This document shows positions 23,880 to 32,356 of a DNA stretch of 64,000 bases, one piece after another. The notes beneath the pieces are model-generated. The model searched no databases. It had not been told where the DNA came from and saw only the letters and a list, made by a program, of their open reading frames with translations. A program made the translations under genes and the position numbers. The stretch covers positions 146,549,850 to 146,613,849 of the forward strand of contig CM043949.1 in assembly GCA_014529385.2 (NCBI GenBank), given 5' to 3'. Source of the stretch: Adiantum capillus-veneris (Eukaryota > Streptophyta > Polypodiopsida > Polypodiales > Pteridaceae). The stretch's first letter is position 1. The number at the start of each line of letters is the position of its first letter.

Positions 23880-24630
23880 TGTTTATTTATTGCAACTGAT
23901 AGGTGGAAAAATCTAAGGCTAGGTGAAGATATCACATTCTATGTACATTTATTATTCAAGTGCTCATTATGAGTTATGGCCATTATGCCCAACCGGCCAA
24001 TGTGTATTCATTTTTTAGCATTGAAGAATTTATGAATAAATACGTGCAAGAGGGAAATGCGGACTCTTGCACGGAGGGGGATTGCACCCAATGCCTGTGT
24101 ACTTCTTCTCTCTTCTCTCTCCTCTCCTCTCTCATCGTGCCAATGTAACACACCACTCTAGGAGGTGCATCTGCACATGCTCTCTTGCTCTAACTCACTC
24201 TCTGTCTCTCTCTGTTTTCATATAGCTTTGATTATGTTGCTACAGGGTGAAAGCATGTTAACCTGTCGCGCTTTTTGTGCTAGTTAGCAGTTTCAAGTTA
24301 GCACATCTTCAAAAAGTTGAGCATCCGGTAAATTTTTTATATATAATATCAAAATTTGTCGGAGGTTGTACATTTGGATTCCTTGTTTCAAGTGCTTTCT
24401 ATTGATATATTATATGTCATAGATCTTGGAGATGTAGCTCAAGTTATTGTACTAGTTAGCATATGTCAAAATTGTGCTAGTTAGCATTGTCCGGGACATG
24501 AAAGAGCATGATAGGTTAACATGCTTTCAACCTACAAGAGTTGCTAGGTAATAAGAATTTGTCTGTTTTATGGGTTGCAGTATATTATCTTTGGTATTTT
24601 GCAAGGTCTTTCATGCCTCTGTTTGTAGCA
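23880..24630 (+). mobile_element. LTR (family LTR2, copy A) carrying a MITE
   Basis: Begins TGTTTATTTATTGCAA and ends TTTGTAGCA, followed one base later by TGGTATCAGAGCAC, a perfect plant tRNA-iMet primer site, so it is a 5' LTR in + orientation. Without the MITE it is about 460 bp, matching the 445 bp of copy C (2496-2940). A short frame (23960-24148) is partly conserved with the copy C frame (2609-2917), but this may only reflect DNA similarity. It holds the same post-TATA hairpin as copy C. Confidence 0.65.
24245..24532. mobile_element. MITE inside LTR2
   Basis: 288 bp with terminal inverted repeats GGGTGAAAGCATGTTAACCTGTC and GATAGGTTAACATGCTTTCAACC (two mismatches), flanked by TACA at 24241-24244 and 24533-24536. 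The homologous copy C has continuous sequence here (about 2590), which confirms the insertion. AT-rich and non-coding; contains two CTAGTTAGCA motifs. The superfamily is not determined. Confidence 0.85.
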
Positions 24631-24631
24631 G

Positions 24632-24645
24632 TGGTATCAGAGCAC
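24632..24645 (+). promoter_or_regulatory. primer binding site (tRNA-iMet type)
   Basis: TGGTATCAGAGCAC directly follows the LTR2 end; its first twelve bases match the canonical plant primer site. Confidence 0.8.
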
Positions 24646-24918
24646 TGGTCACGCTTTTGCTAGTGCATGATTACACAACCACAAATACAATCAACTATAC
24701 AGCTAATTCCTATTTCCATTTCTTTTTCTCTTCCATCATATGCTTGTTGCCACAATTTCTCATACTTAATCATGAAGTTTGTTCAATTTTAAAAGAGTAG
24801 CTTGAAGTATTAAGATAGAGAAGTAAGTGTGGCAAGATGCTTGTGGTAATGCTTGAATCTCTTATATACGGATAGTTATGAAAGCGTAGAGATATATCAA
24901 ATAAGTGAAAGTAAAACA

Positions 24919-24963
<45 letters not shown>

Positions 24964-24999
24964 CATATGTTGTCTTGGAAAATTAAGGACAATAATATT
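24646..24999 (+). other. short leader and (CA)n microsatellite
   Basis: AT-rich leader after the primer site, with (CA)n at about 24922-24955. No coding signal. E4-like coding remnants begin just after. Confidence 0.6.
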
Positions 25000-26350
25000 C
25001 AAGAGAACCACCAATGAGGATAGCTATAGTCCTCAACAATGCAAATGGAGTTAGTGTTTGATGCAATGCTCTACTAAAGAAGCAAAATGCAACATGGTCT
25101 CAGAAAATATCCAGAGAATACTAGAGATTACTCCATGCAAGCAGGATAAAAGAGAAATCATGGGTAAGTCAAAGAGAAATGGTTGCTACTCTTAACATTC
25201 AGAAGCAGGTAAATTTTCAAGTAAATCCTTTAAAAAAAAAACATGTAGATGTCAACCTTGGACATCAATGGTTAGACCAACACAAGGCCTATAGAGAAGA
25301 CACAATGCTATTACTCTCTTTTCCAAGCAGTTGCAAGTAATTGTCATAGGTACCACTAATGTTGGATTCAGAGTTGTAAATGTCACGAGAATCACCGACA
25401 CATCTTACAGACAAAGGTAAAGCTAAAGTGGACCTACGATTGGCCAGTATAAAAGATGTGACATCATACACCTCTACGTCAATAACCCTCATGGATCACC
25501 TTCTCCAAGCAAGTCAAGCTTTAGAAAGACTTAGTCATTTGCTGACCCAAATGAAACCTCTAGGGAGCCACCTAGAAAAGCTAAGGCCAAGTACTCATTA
25601 AATCCTAAGTAAGTCAAGCAAGTGTTTATTCCGAGCAGTCTAGTAAAATTCAATGATCTAGTGTGGCAGATTGAAGAATAAAGATCAACACAAAAAGACA
25701 AACACACGGGATGGATAGAATCACAATGAAGTTTAGAAGAACAAGAGTACTACAGAGGTAATAGACAAATATGGGTACCAAAATCAAATATTAGAGCATA
25801 TGAAGTGCAATCAAGTAGAGTAGAAGGCCAACAGGTATCTACCTTGTCAATATCCCAGGATACCTAAGAAGTGGTCATACAAAAGAACGTCACTGAATGA
25901 TGCTAAAGTCAACCACAACCCACAAGAAGATACAAGCCAGACATGGACTCCAAGCTATAAAAAGATTTGGCAACCAGTCAACCAAGAACCAATTCCAGCT
26001 ACGACAAAGCTACATGAAGATCTCAAGAGTTCAACAAGACCTCGAGCCATACAAGTCGCCAACAAAACTACATCGATAATAGAAAGACTTGGATTCCTAA
26101 GTCTTCCACTGCTCCTAGTCAAAGGACAAATGCCAGCAGTCAATAGATGCCTATATCACCATTAGAGGCTCCTACCAACATGCATAATTGGAGAATCACA
26201 CAAATAATGGAGTCATCACAGTCAAAGAAGGACAACCCAACCAATACAGATGTAGATTTAAAGGCGATTAACTAGGTATGGCAAATGAAACCTTCAATGC
26301 CAACTTGGCCCTTCACTAATCCACTCTTTGAGGATTCAAGCTTACTTTTA
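25000..26350 (+). pseudogene. second copy of the E4 protease and W-x-P-K region
   Basis: Parallels 10590-12000 of E4. A remnant near 25020-25075 (RIAIVLNNANG, CNALL) stands where the active site should be, but the catalytic triad is gone. VDVNLGHQWLDQHKAY follows near 25245-25295. Then come YYRGNRQIWVPK (about 25750-25783), KTWIPKSSTAPSQ (about 26083-26125) and MPTWPFTNPLFED (about 26298-26335). Numerous stops and frame changes. Similarity to E4 ends near 26350 at a TTACTTTTAC motif shared with E4 (about 11980). Confidence 0.7.
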
Positions 26351-26616
26351 CCAGGAAAATTGTTTGTAGTAAGCACAAGAATATGAAAATTCAAGTCGCT
26401 ATTGTGCAAAAGACACTCTTTGGCATAGTCACAGTTGGGTTGTTGAGCAAAAAAATGAGCAAAACATTAGTCCCAAAGCTGTAAGTCTTAATAAAAAATG
26501 TGCTAAGAGTCGTAGTTATCAGGCTTACACTCAAGCTGGAAGAGTTGAGCATATTTAAGTCATGTCTCTCATGTTGGATGAGATGAGAATAAGAATCTTA
26601 GTCTATTAACTTAATC
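26351..26616. other. junction DNA before E1
   Basis: No motif recognised. It corresponds to neither the E2 leader nor E4, so it marks the truncation or recombination point at the 5' end of E1. Confidence 0.4.
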
Positions 26617-29600
26617 ATGGTGGAGTCCACTGAGGTGTTGACGGATCTACACTCTGGCCACGCCTACCATGTAGGATGGATAGAGATTGTACGATCCACC
26701 TCTAGTGCCACGAGCATTGAAGATCAACAGAAAATGATCTGTAATGTTATCCATGGCATTATTCAATCAGAAAGGCAAAACAGAGGGGTAAATATACTCT
26801 CAACTGGCCCCATGAGATTTCTGGATACGAGCAAGGCTCAACAGCCTACTCTATCACAAATGGAGACTCCTCTAATGAGTCCCATGGACCCATCTTACGT
26901 CATTTCACCTGGGGTCTCTATGCAATCTGAGCCTCCGAGCGACAACTTTAGCTTCCCTAACTTGGCTCAACCCTCTACTAAGGAAAACACAGTGCTCACT
27001 CCAGGGATAGACCTCACAGAGAATGTACCGATGACATCTACGGTTAGCGCAGTGCCACTACCTAGTGTCGTAGTACCTAATATGGGGCCTCGACCGTATG
27101 TGCCTCTAGCGCCTTATGCACACATGGCCCCCACACCTCCAATTGTACCACTTGTTTATGCTCCTCGAGTGCCGCTCCCTAGCCCTTATCCGAGTGGACC
27201 TATGCCCGGTTATGTTCCATATCCTGCATCATCCACACATATGCCAAGACTGGTACCCGTCCCTCTCCCACATATGATTCCAAGAGTACTTCCACCGGCC
27301 CTGCCTCCTCACATAGGTGACTTGGAAGCGTTTGCTCAAACCATAGGTCGATCTATCGTGGAAAATATGCGTCATGCATCTAATAGAGAGCCTAGAAGTA
27401 AGGCAGTACAAATTGCCAAACTCACGCAAAAATTCAATGGGGACGAAGATGCTAGAAAACACATTCAAGTGTTTGAACAAGTATGTGATTCCTTAGGGGA
27501 ACGCAACGAACTACATAAGTGCAATGCCTTAAGCTTGACATTAAGTGGGAAGGCTGGAGATTGGTATAGAACCCTAAGGGTGGACGAGAAAACAATCTAC
27601 CCTACCCTTCGAAGGTTGTTTCTGAAGGAGTACATACGAGAAGGTGTGCTTTGGGGTGTAGCATCTCAGCTACGGAAGGCCGAACGTAAGGAAGGAGAGT
27701 CAGTAAGGGACTTCATTAGTCGTCTAAAGCACTTAAACTCTCGCTGCCCTGTAAATGAGCGCTTCAACAATAACCAACTGCTTGATCGATTCATTCGAGG
27801 GTTGAGGAATGAAGGAATCTATAATGGACTAGTGATTAGAGGTATCACAACCTGGGAAGATGTCACTGCCAATGCAATCCAATTAGAGGACAACTTGATG
27901 ATAGCAGGCATGAGGGTGTCTACTGACACGAGATCCACTAGCCCACAAGCCATTGAGTATGAACCCATGACTGCAAAGCCCATTGCCAATGAGCCAAAGG
28001 TATTTGAGACATTCTTGACAGACCTCACCAAGGCAATCCAAGAGTCTCTTAAGGATAATCGACCCCCTCAAAATAGTCACATGTATCCAAGAAGGGAGCA
28101 ACAATGGTGTTCCATTTGCTTAGGTCCACATAGCACTAGTGAGTGCCCTACGTTTAGAGTAAAATTTAATGGAACTTGCAACGCATGTGGTAGGTATGGT
28201 CACCAAGCTAAGGATTGTTTAATGATCAAACGTATGATGGCAAATAGACCACCTGTAGCCTGGACGGATGCACCTCGAGCTCCTGTATTGATGCCTGCTC
28301 CACCTATTGAGCAACTACTGCAACACATGGTCCCTAGATCTCAAAATGTTGTACAAGCTACACCGCTACCACCTCCTGTGCTAGGACCGCAGCCCCCGCA
28401 TCCAAGAGTCGCCCCTATAAACCAAGTGGGTTGCGAGCCATCTAATGCTTATGCAGATGGCTGTGAGGAGGAAATAGAAACTAGTATTGCCTACGGACTT
28501 GATACATTGGAAGAGTGTCCTATATACTACATGGAAGATTGTTGGGGGCAAGTCAAGCCAGTTTATCAAGCTGCTTTTCTCGCATCCAGAGGTCAAAATA
28601 TCAACACCCTGGCTAGGAGGCCACCTCTTCAATGTTATGAGTGTGGTGGACCACACCGGGCAGCGGAGTGCCCTATTAGGCTGCAAAAGAATGCTGCACA
28701 GATGCAAATGAATCAAGGGAGCACGTCTGCAATGCCAATACTCACATGTAATCGTTGTGGCATAGATCACTTGATTGCCCAATGCCCCTATAACCCAAAT
28801 GCGCCTAAAATCACACCCCTAAATTTGGTCGAAATTGCTAGTGTGACATCGCCAATACCACCCATCGCACGCGCTTATGCGATTACACGGTCCATGCTTC
28901 AAGGGCCAAGCCATATCCTCGAAGAGAGAGATACCGCGTCAGTTATCCAAGCAAAGAAAAAGAAGACACAAAGGAAGAGGTCACAGAATACGGGAAATTC
29001 AAAGCCAAGTTCCAAAACAAACATAGGAACAGGAGATGACCCCGTGTATATGAATGACCTCGAGGATGATTCAGATTCAATCGAGACAATGGAGACTAGA
29101 ACCAATACCACAAAGGGAAAGACCGACAAAGAAAACCGTAACATGGAACCAAATGAAAACCGAATAAGAGAAAACCATAAAGAGCCTCTGAAAACACCAC
29201 AAGTGTTTCCAAATCCAATCCAAGACCCCCAAGATAAACCGCAGGGGCAAAAAGGGAAGAATCGTAAAAAGAAGATTGGGACGTACCCAAACCCAGTAGA
29301 CGAGATTGAGCAGGTGAAACATCTAAGAGGTTTAGTGGAGGAGACTCAAAGGAAACTAGAACCAGAACCCATGCATGTCAAAATTCATGACACAGTGTTT
29401 CCCACGCAAGTTCATCCACCCCACATGAACCATAGACCGTTAGCCATATCTAGTATCATCCAAGAAGGGAGTGAGGACGGGACATCAGAAAGTGAGCATA
29501 CACCTTTCTTGTTGGAAAGGATGTTTAACGAAGGAATACCTGATCCCATTGAGGAATATGAGATTCCATCCTCACCAGTTCCTAGTCAAGGACCTACACC

Positions 29601-29742
29601 CTGCAAAATGCCAATGAATGTTGCCAAACTAGTGGACTTCATGTCTTCTGAGGTCCGAACCACGATCATAGAAAAGCTGTATGGAGATCCTGAGTTATTC
29701 TTTGCACATCGAGCATTCCTTAACGGAGAGCTACAAACGTGA
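26617..29742 (+). CDS. gag: E1 gag (N-terminus missing)
   Basis: 1041 codons. A proline-rich stretch (about residues 150-245) precedes a retrotransposon gag core (about 263-430, including SGKAGDWYRTL and EGESVRDFISRLKHLNSRC). CCHC-type knuckles follow: CNACGRYGHQAKDC at about 520, CYECGGPHRAAEC at about 672, CNRCGIDHLIAQC at about 711, plus a related CSICLGPHSTSEC at about 498. Gag packages the RNA and forms the particle. The C-terminal third is K-, E- and D-rich. In E2 gag begins about 240 codons further upstream, so the ATG at 26617 is only the first available start after the truncation. The TGA at 29740 separates it from protease in the same frame; E2 reads through there. Confidence 0.85.
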   Translation: MVESTEVLTDLHSGHAYHVGWIEIVRSTSSATSIEDQQKMICNVIHGIIQSERQNRGVNILSTGPMRFLDTSKAQQPTLSQMETPLMSPMDPSYVISPGVSMQSEPPSDNFSFPNLAQPSTKENTVLTPGIDLTENVPMTSTVSAVPLPSVVVPNMGPRPYVPLAPYAHMAPTPPIVPLVYAPRVPLPSPYPSGPMPGYVPYPASSTHMPRLVPVPLPHMIPRVLPPALPPHIGDLEAFAQTIGRSIVENMRHASNREPRSKAVQIAKLTQKFNGDEDARKHIQVFEQVCDSLGERNELHKCNALSLTLSGKAGDWYRTLRVDEKTIYPTLRRLFLKEYIREGVLWGVASQLRKAERKEGESVRDFISRLKHLNSRCPVNERFNNNQLLDRFIRGLRNEGIYNGLVIRGITTWEDVTANAIQLEDNLMIAGMRVSTDTRSTSPQAIEYEPMTAKPIANEPKVFETFLTDLTKAIQESLKDNRPPQNSHMYPRREQQWCSICLGPHSTSECPTFRVKFNGTCNACGRYGHQAKDCLMIKRMMANRPPVAWTDAPRAPVLMPAPPIEQLLQHMVPRSQNVVQATPLPPPVLGPQPPHPRVAPINQVGCEPSNAYADGCEEEIETSIAYGLDTLEECPIYYMEDCWGQVKPVYQAAFLASRGQNINTLARRPPLQCYECGGPHRAAECPIRLQKNAAQMQMNQGSTSAMPILTCNRCGIDHLIAQCPYNPNAPKITPLNLVEIASVTSPIPPIARAYAITRSMLQGPSHILEERDTASVIQAKKKKTQRKRSQNTGNSKPSSKTNIGTGDDPVYMNDLEDDSDSIETMETRTNTTKGKTDKENRNMEPNENRIRENHKEPLKTPQVFPNPIQDPQDKPQGQKGKNRKKKIGTYPNPVDEIEQVKHLRGLVEETQRKLEPEPMHVKIHDTVFPTQVHPPHMNHRPLAISSIIQEGSEDGTSESEHTPFLLERMFNEGIPDPIEEYEIPSSPVPSQGPTPCKMPMNVAKLVDFMSSEVRTTIIEKLYGDPELFFAHRAFLNGELQT

Positions 29743-29781
29743 TTACCGCAGTTCGCGCAAACAAATAGGCCTGACTCGATT

Positions 29782-31215
29782 ATGATTGATGAGGAAAATC
29801 ATGTGCAATCACTTGACTTAGATGGACACGAGTTTGTGATCGAGGTACCCATTAACGAATTAGGGCAGTATTTTGAAGGCGACGAGTCTAATGCGACCCT
29901 ACCCATCACTACCAAGGAATTAACTATAAAGGGAATTCTTGATGGTGGTGCGGGAGTTAGCATCGTTACAAAAGATTGTTGGGAATCCATGGGAAAACCC
30001 CGCCTCAGTGTTACTAACATTGTGGTAAAGATGGCAAATGGTACCATAGCCAAACCTATGGGGATGCTCAAGGATCTTAAGATCAAAGTTCTAGGACACA
30101 AGGTACGACATACCTTCATTGTAATGGATTTCTCTAAACACCTTCTATCATATGAAATGATTTTAGGACGACCATTCATGAGGGAAGCACAAATGGTTCA
30201 TGATTGGTCTAAAAATCATGTCTATTTGCAATTCCAAGACTCTGTCCTTAGAGTGGATTTGGTGACTGGTAAGGTACACCCCTTAGGGAGTAAAACCATA
30301 ATTGATCATCGCTCTGACACCACAGTTCACTCGGCCCCACTACAATATTGTTACACTTGTAAGAAGGATACAGACATTGGCCAAGATTCTCCTTACATGG
30401 ATGTGTTACCGAGTATGACGGAATCAGACAACGTAGACTGGGTACACCTAGCTGCGACCATAGATACCTGGGGAAATAGAGGAACCACTTGGGTCACACC
30501 AGAGGGGGAAGAGGTACCACAAATTGCACCTCTGAACATGATAAGTGCCATACATGCATCTTCTAAGGGCAAGGCAATTGTAGACCAATCTGACAGTGAC
30601 ACCGATAGCTCAATAGAAGACTTTGACCAACACGACTCAGACACTGACTCCCAGAGTGAAACGGATTCTGAATCTCATGAATTAGAGAGTGGAGCAAGTT
30701 TAGAGTCAAAACATTCGGAAGGACCGAGCACATCAACCGATGATAGCTCCTCCGAGAGTGAAGAGGACACCAACGAGGACTCCTTTAGTGAGCCAGATCT
30801 AAATGCAAATCAAAAGCAGGTCTCAAATAAGAAAAAGAAAAACTTTAAGAGGCGTCGATATCGAGCCAATGTACGTGCTAGGATAAAAAAGAAGAGATCC
30901 TCAGCAGAATGGCTCAGTTATATAGGAGCATGTGATGCTCATCAAAAATTGGTAGACGATTGGGGTGAATATCTCCAAAATGTTATGTGGTGTAGACCAC
31001 GACCCCATGACATAGCCCAATTAGAGATCATAGACAAGCCAAAGTTGAGCCGCACTGCAAGGAGGCGTCAAAACCAAGAGTTAGCTCGACAACACAAGAA
31101 AGCAGAAATAGAAGCACAGACCAAAGCACAACCAGAATCCACAGACTTGCATCCTGCACCAGAACATTTCAAATCTTACACCACAGGGGAAGCAAAGGTT
31201 GTGTACACAAATTAA
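29782..31215 (+). CDS. E1 first protease plus acidic and basic linker
   Basis: 477 codons, in frame with gag across a single TGA. The retropepsin domain has ILDGGAGVSIV at about residue 52, an Asp-Gly-Gly-Ala active site in place of Asp-Thr/Ser-Gly, and EMILGRPFM at about 125-133. It would cut the polyprotein. After the domain comes a strongly acidic Ser/Asp/Glu stretch (about 270-345), then a basic KKKKNFKRRRYR block. The reverse transcriptase frame overlaps its end by 17 nt in a different phase, either a frameshift site or a mutation. Confidence 0.85.
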   Translation: MIDEENHVQSLDLDGHEFVIEVPINELGQYFEGDESNATLPITTKELTIKGILDGGAGVSIVTKDCWESMGKPRLSVTNIVVKMANGTIAKPMGMLKDLKIKVLGHKVRHTFIVMDFSKHLLSYEMILGRPFMREAQMVHDWSKNHVYLQFQDSVLRVDLVTGKVHPLGSKTIIDHRSDTTVHSAPLQYCYTCKKDTDIGQDSPYMDVLPSMTESDNVDWVHLAATIDTWGNRGTTWVTPEGEEVPQIAPLNMISAIHASSKGKAIVDQSDSDTDSSIEDFDQHDSDTDSQSETDSESHELESGASLESKHSEGPSTSTDDSSSESEEDTNEDSFSEPDLNANQKQVSNKKKKNFKRRRYRANVRARIKKKRSSAEWLSYIGACDAHQKLVDDWGEYLQNVMWCRPRPHDIAQLEIIDKPKLSRTARRRQNQELARQHKKAEIEAQTKAQPESTDLHPAPEHFKSYTTGEAKVVYTN

Positions 31216-32341
31216 AGCCCAAAGAATACCTATCGATGGGAATAATGGAATCTATGATGGTCCGGCAATAGTTAAAGAAATAGAATTAGCCGACCCCGGT
31301 GAAGAATCAAAACCTGTTTTTATTGCCCAAGACCTCACAGAAGTTAAAGAGGCGGTCCTCAAAGAGCTTCTCAAGGAATTCAAGGACATATTCGCTTGGA
31401 CATACCATGATATGAAAGGTGTTCCACCTTCTGTGGTCCAACATACAATCCCTATGATTAGCACTGCGAAGCCCGTACAACAAAGACCCTACCCGATGAA
31501 TCCTAAGTACGCAAAGATCATTCAAGAAGAACTAGAAAAGCTTATCAAATGTGGGTTCATATATCCTATTGAACACTCTGAATGGGTGTCTCCAATAGTT
31601 ATTGTGCCAAAAAAGAATGGGAAACTCAGGGTGTGCATGGACCTCAAAAAAGTTAATGCAGCTACTAGAAGAGACCATTACCCCCTACCATATTCCGAAC
31701 ATGTACTCGAAAGAGTTGTAGGCAAGGAAGCTTATAGCTTTCTAGATGGGTACTCAGGCTACAACCAAATCACGATAGCGCTAGAGGACCAAGCTAAAAC
31801 TGCCTTCATCACAGAATTTGGCGTGTTTGCATTTCGTGTGATGGCTTTTGGCTTAACAAATGCCCCTGCTACATTCCAACGATTAATAAACACTGCTTTT
31901 AAAGAATATTTGAGAGAGTTTTGTGAAGCTTTCTTAGACGACCTTTGTGTTTACTCTTCTTGGAAAGAACATCTATCATGTTTGCGGAAGGTGTTTGAAA
32001 AGTGTAGGTTATATCGTATCTCATTGAACCCGTTCAAATGCCAATTTTGGGTCAAGCATGGAGTTATTTTAGGGCATATAGTATCTAAGAATGGTATCTC
32101 AACCGATGAGAGAAAAATTAAAGTGATTCTAGAGTTGCCACCACCAACCAATTACAAGGGATTTCAAAGGTTCATGGGACACATGGGTTATTATCGACGG
32201 TTTATTTTATTTTTTGCTGAGATAGCACGTCCTTTGTACAAGCTTCTCATTGAATTTAAATGGACTGAAGAGTGTGACCAGGCCTATGAACAATTGAATA
32301 AAACACTAGCAAGTGCTCCAATTTTAAGGACACCTAACTGA
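31199..32341 (+). CDS. pol: E1 reverse transcriptase
   Basis: 380 codons. Shows SPIVIVPKKNGKLRVCMDLK, AYSFLDGYSGYNQI (motif A), FGLTNAPATFQRLINTAF (motif B) and EAFLDDLCVYSSW (motif C, F-L-D-D), then the connection KCQFWVKHGVILGHIVSKNGIS. All catalytic aspartates are present, so the domain looks intact. The open frame begins at a GTG, not an ATG, so expression would need fusion or frameshifting from the upstream frame. The TGA at 32339 falls just before RNase H in the same frame; a single substitution would explain it. Confidence 0.9.
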   Translation: MCTQIKAQRIPIDGNNGIYDGPAIVKEIELADPGEESKPVFIAQDLTEVKEAVLKELLKEFKDIFAWTYHDMKGVPPSVVQHTIPMISTAKPVQQRPYPMNPKYAKIIQEELEKLIKCGFIYPIEHSEWVSPIVIVPKKNGKLRVCMDLKKVNAATRRDHYPLPYSEHVLERVVGKEAYSFLDGYSGYNQITIALEDQAKTAFITEFGVFAFRVMAFGLTNAPATFQRLINTAFKEYLREFCEAFLDDLCVYSSWKEHLSCLRKVFEKCRLYRISLNPFKCQFWVKHGVILGHIVSKNGISTDERKIKVILELPPPTNYKGFQRFMGHMGYYRRFILFFAEIARPLYKLLIEFKWTEECDQAYEQLNKTLASAPILRTPN

Positions 32342-32356
32342 GATGTCATTTTCCAT

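Noticed and set aside
28381-28782. 133-codon minus frame opposite E1 gag
   Set aside because: Antisense shadow of the zinc-knuckle region.
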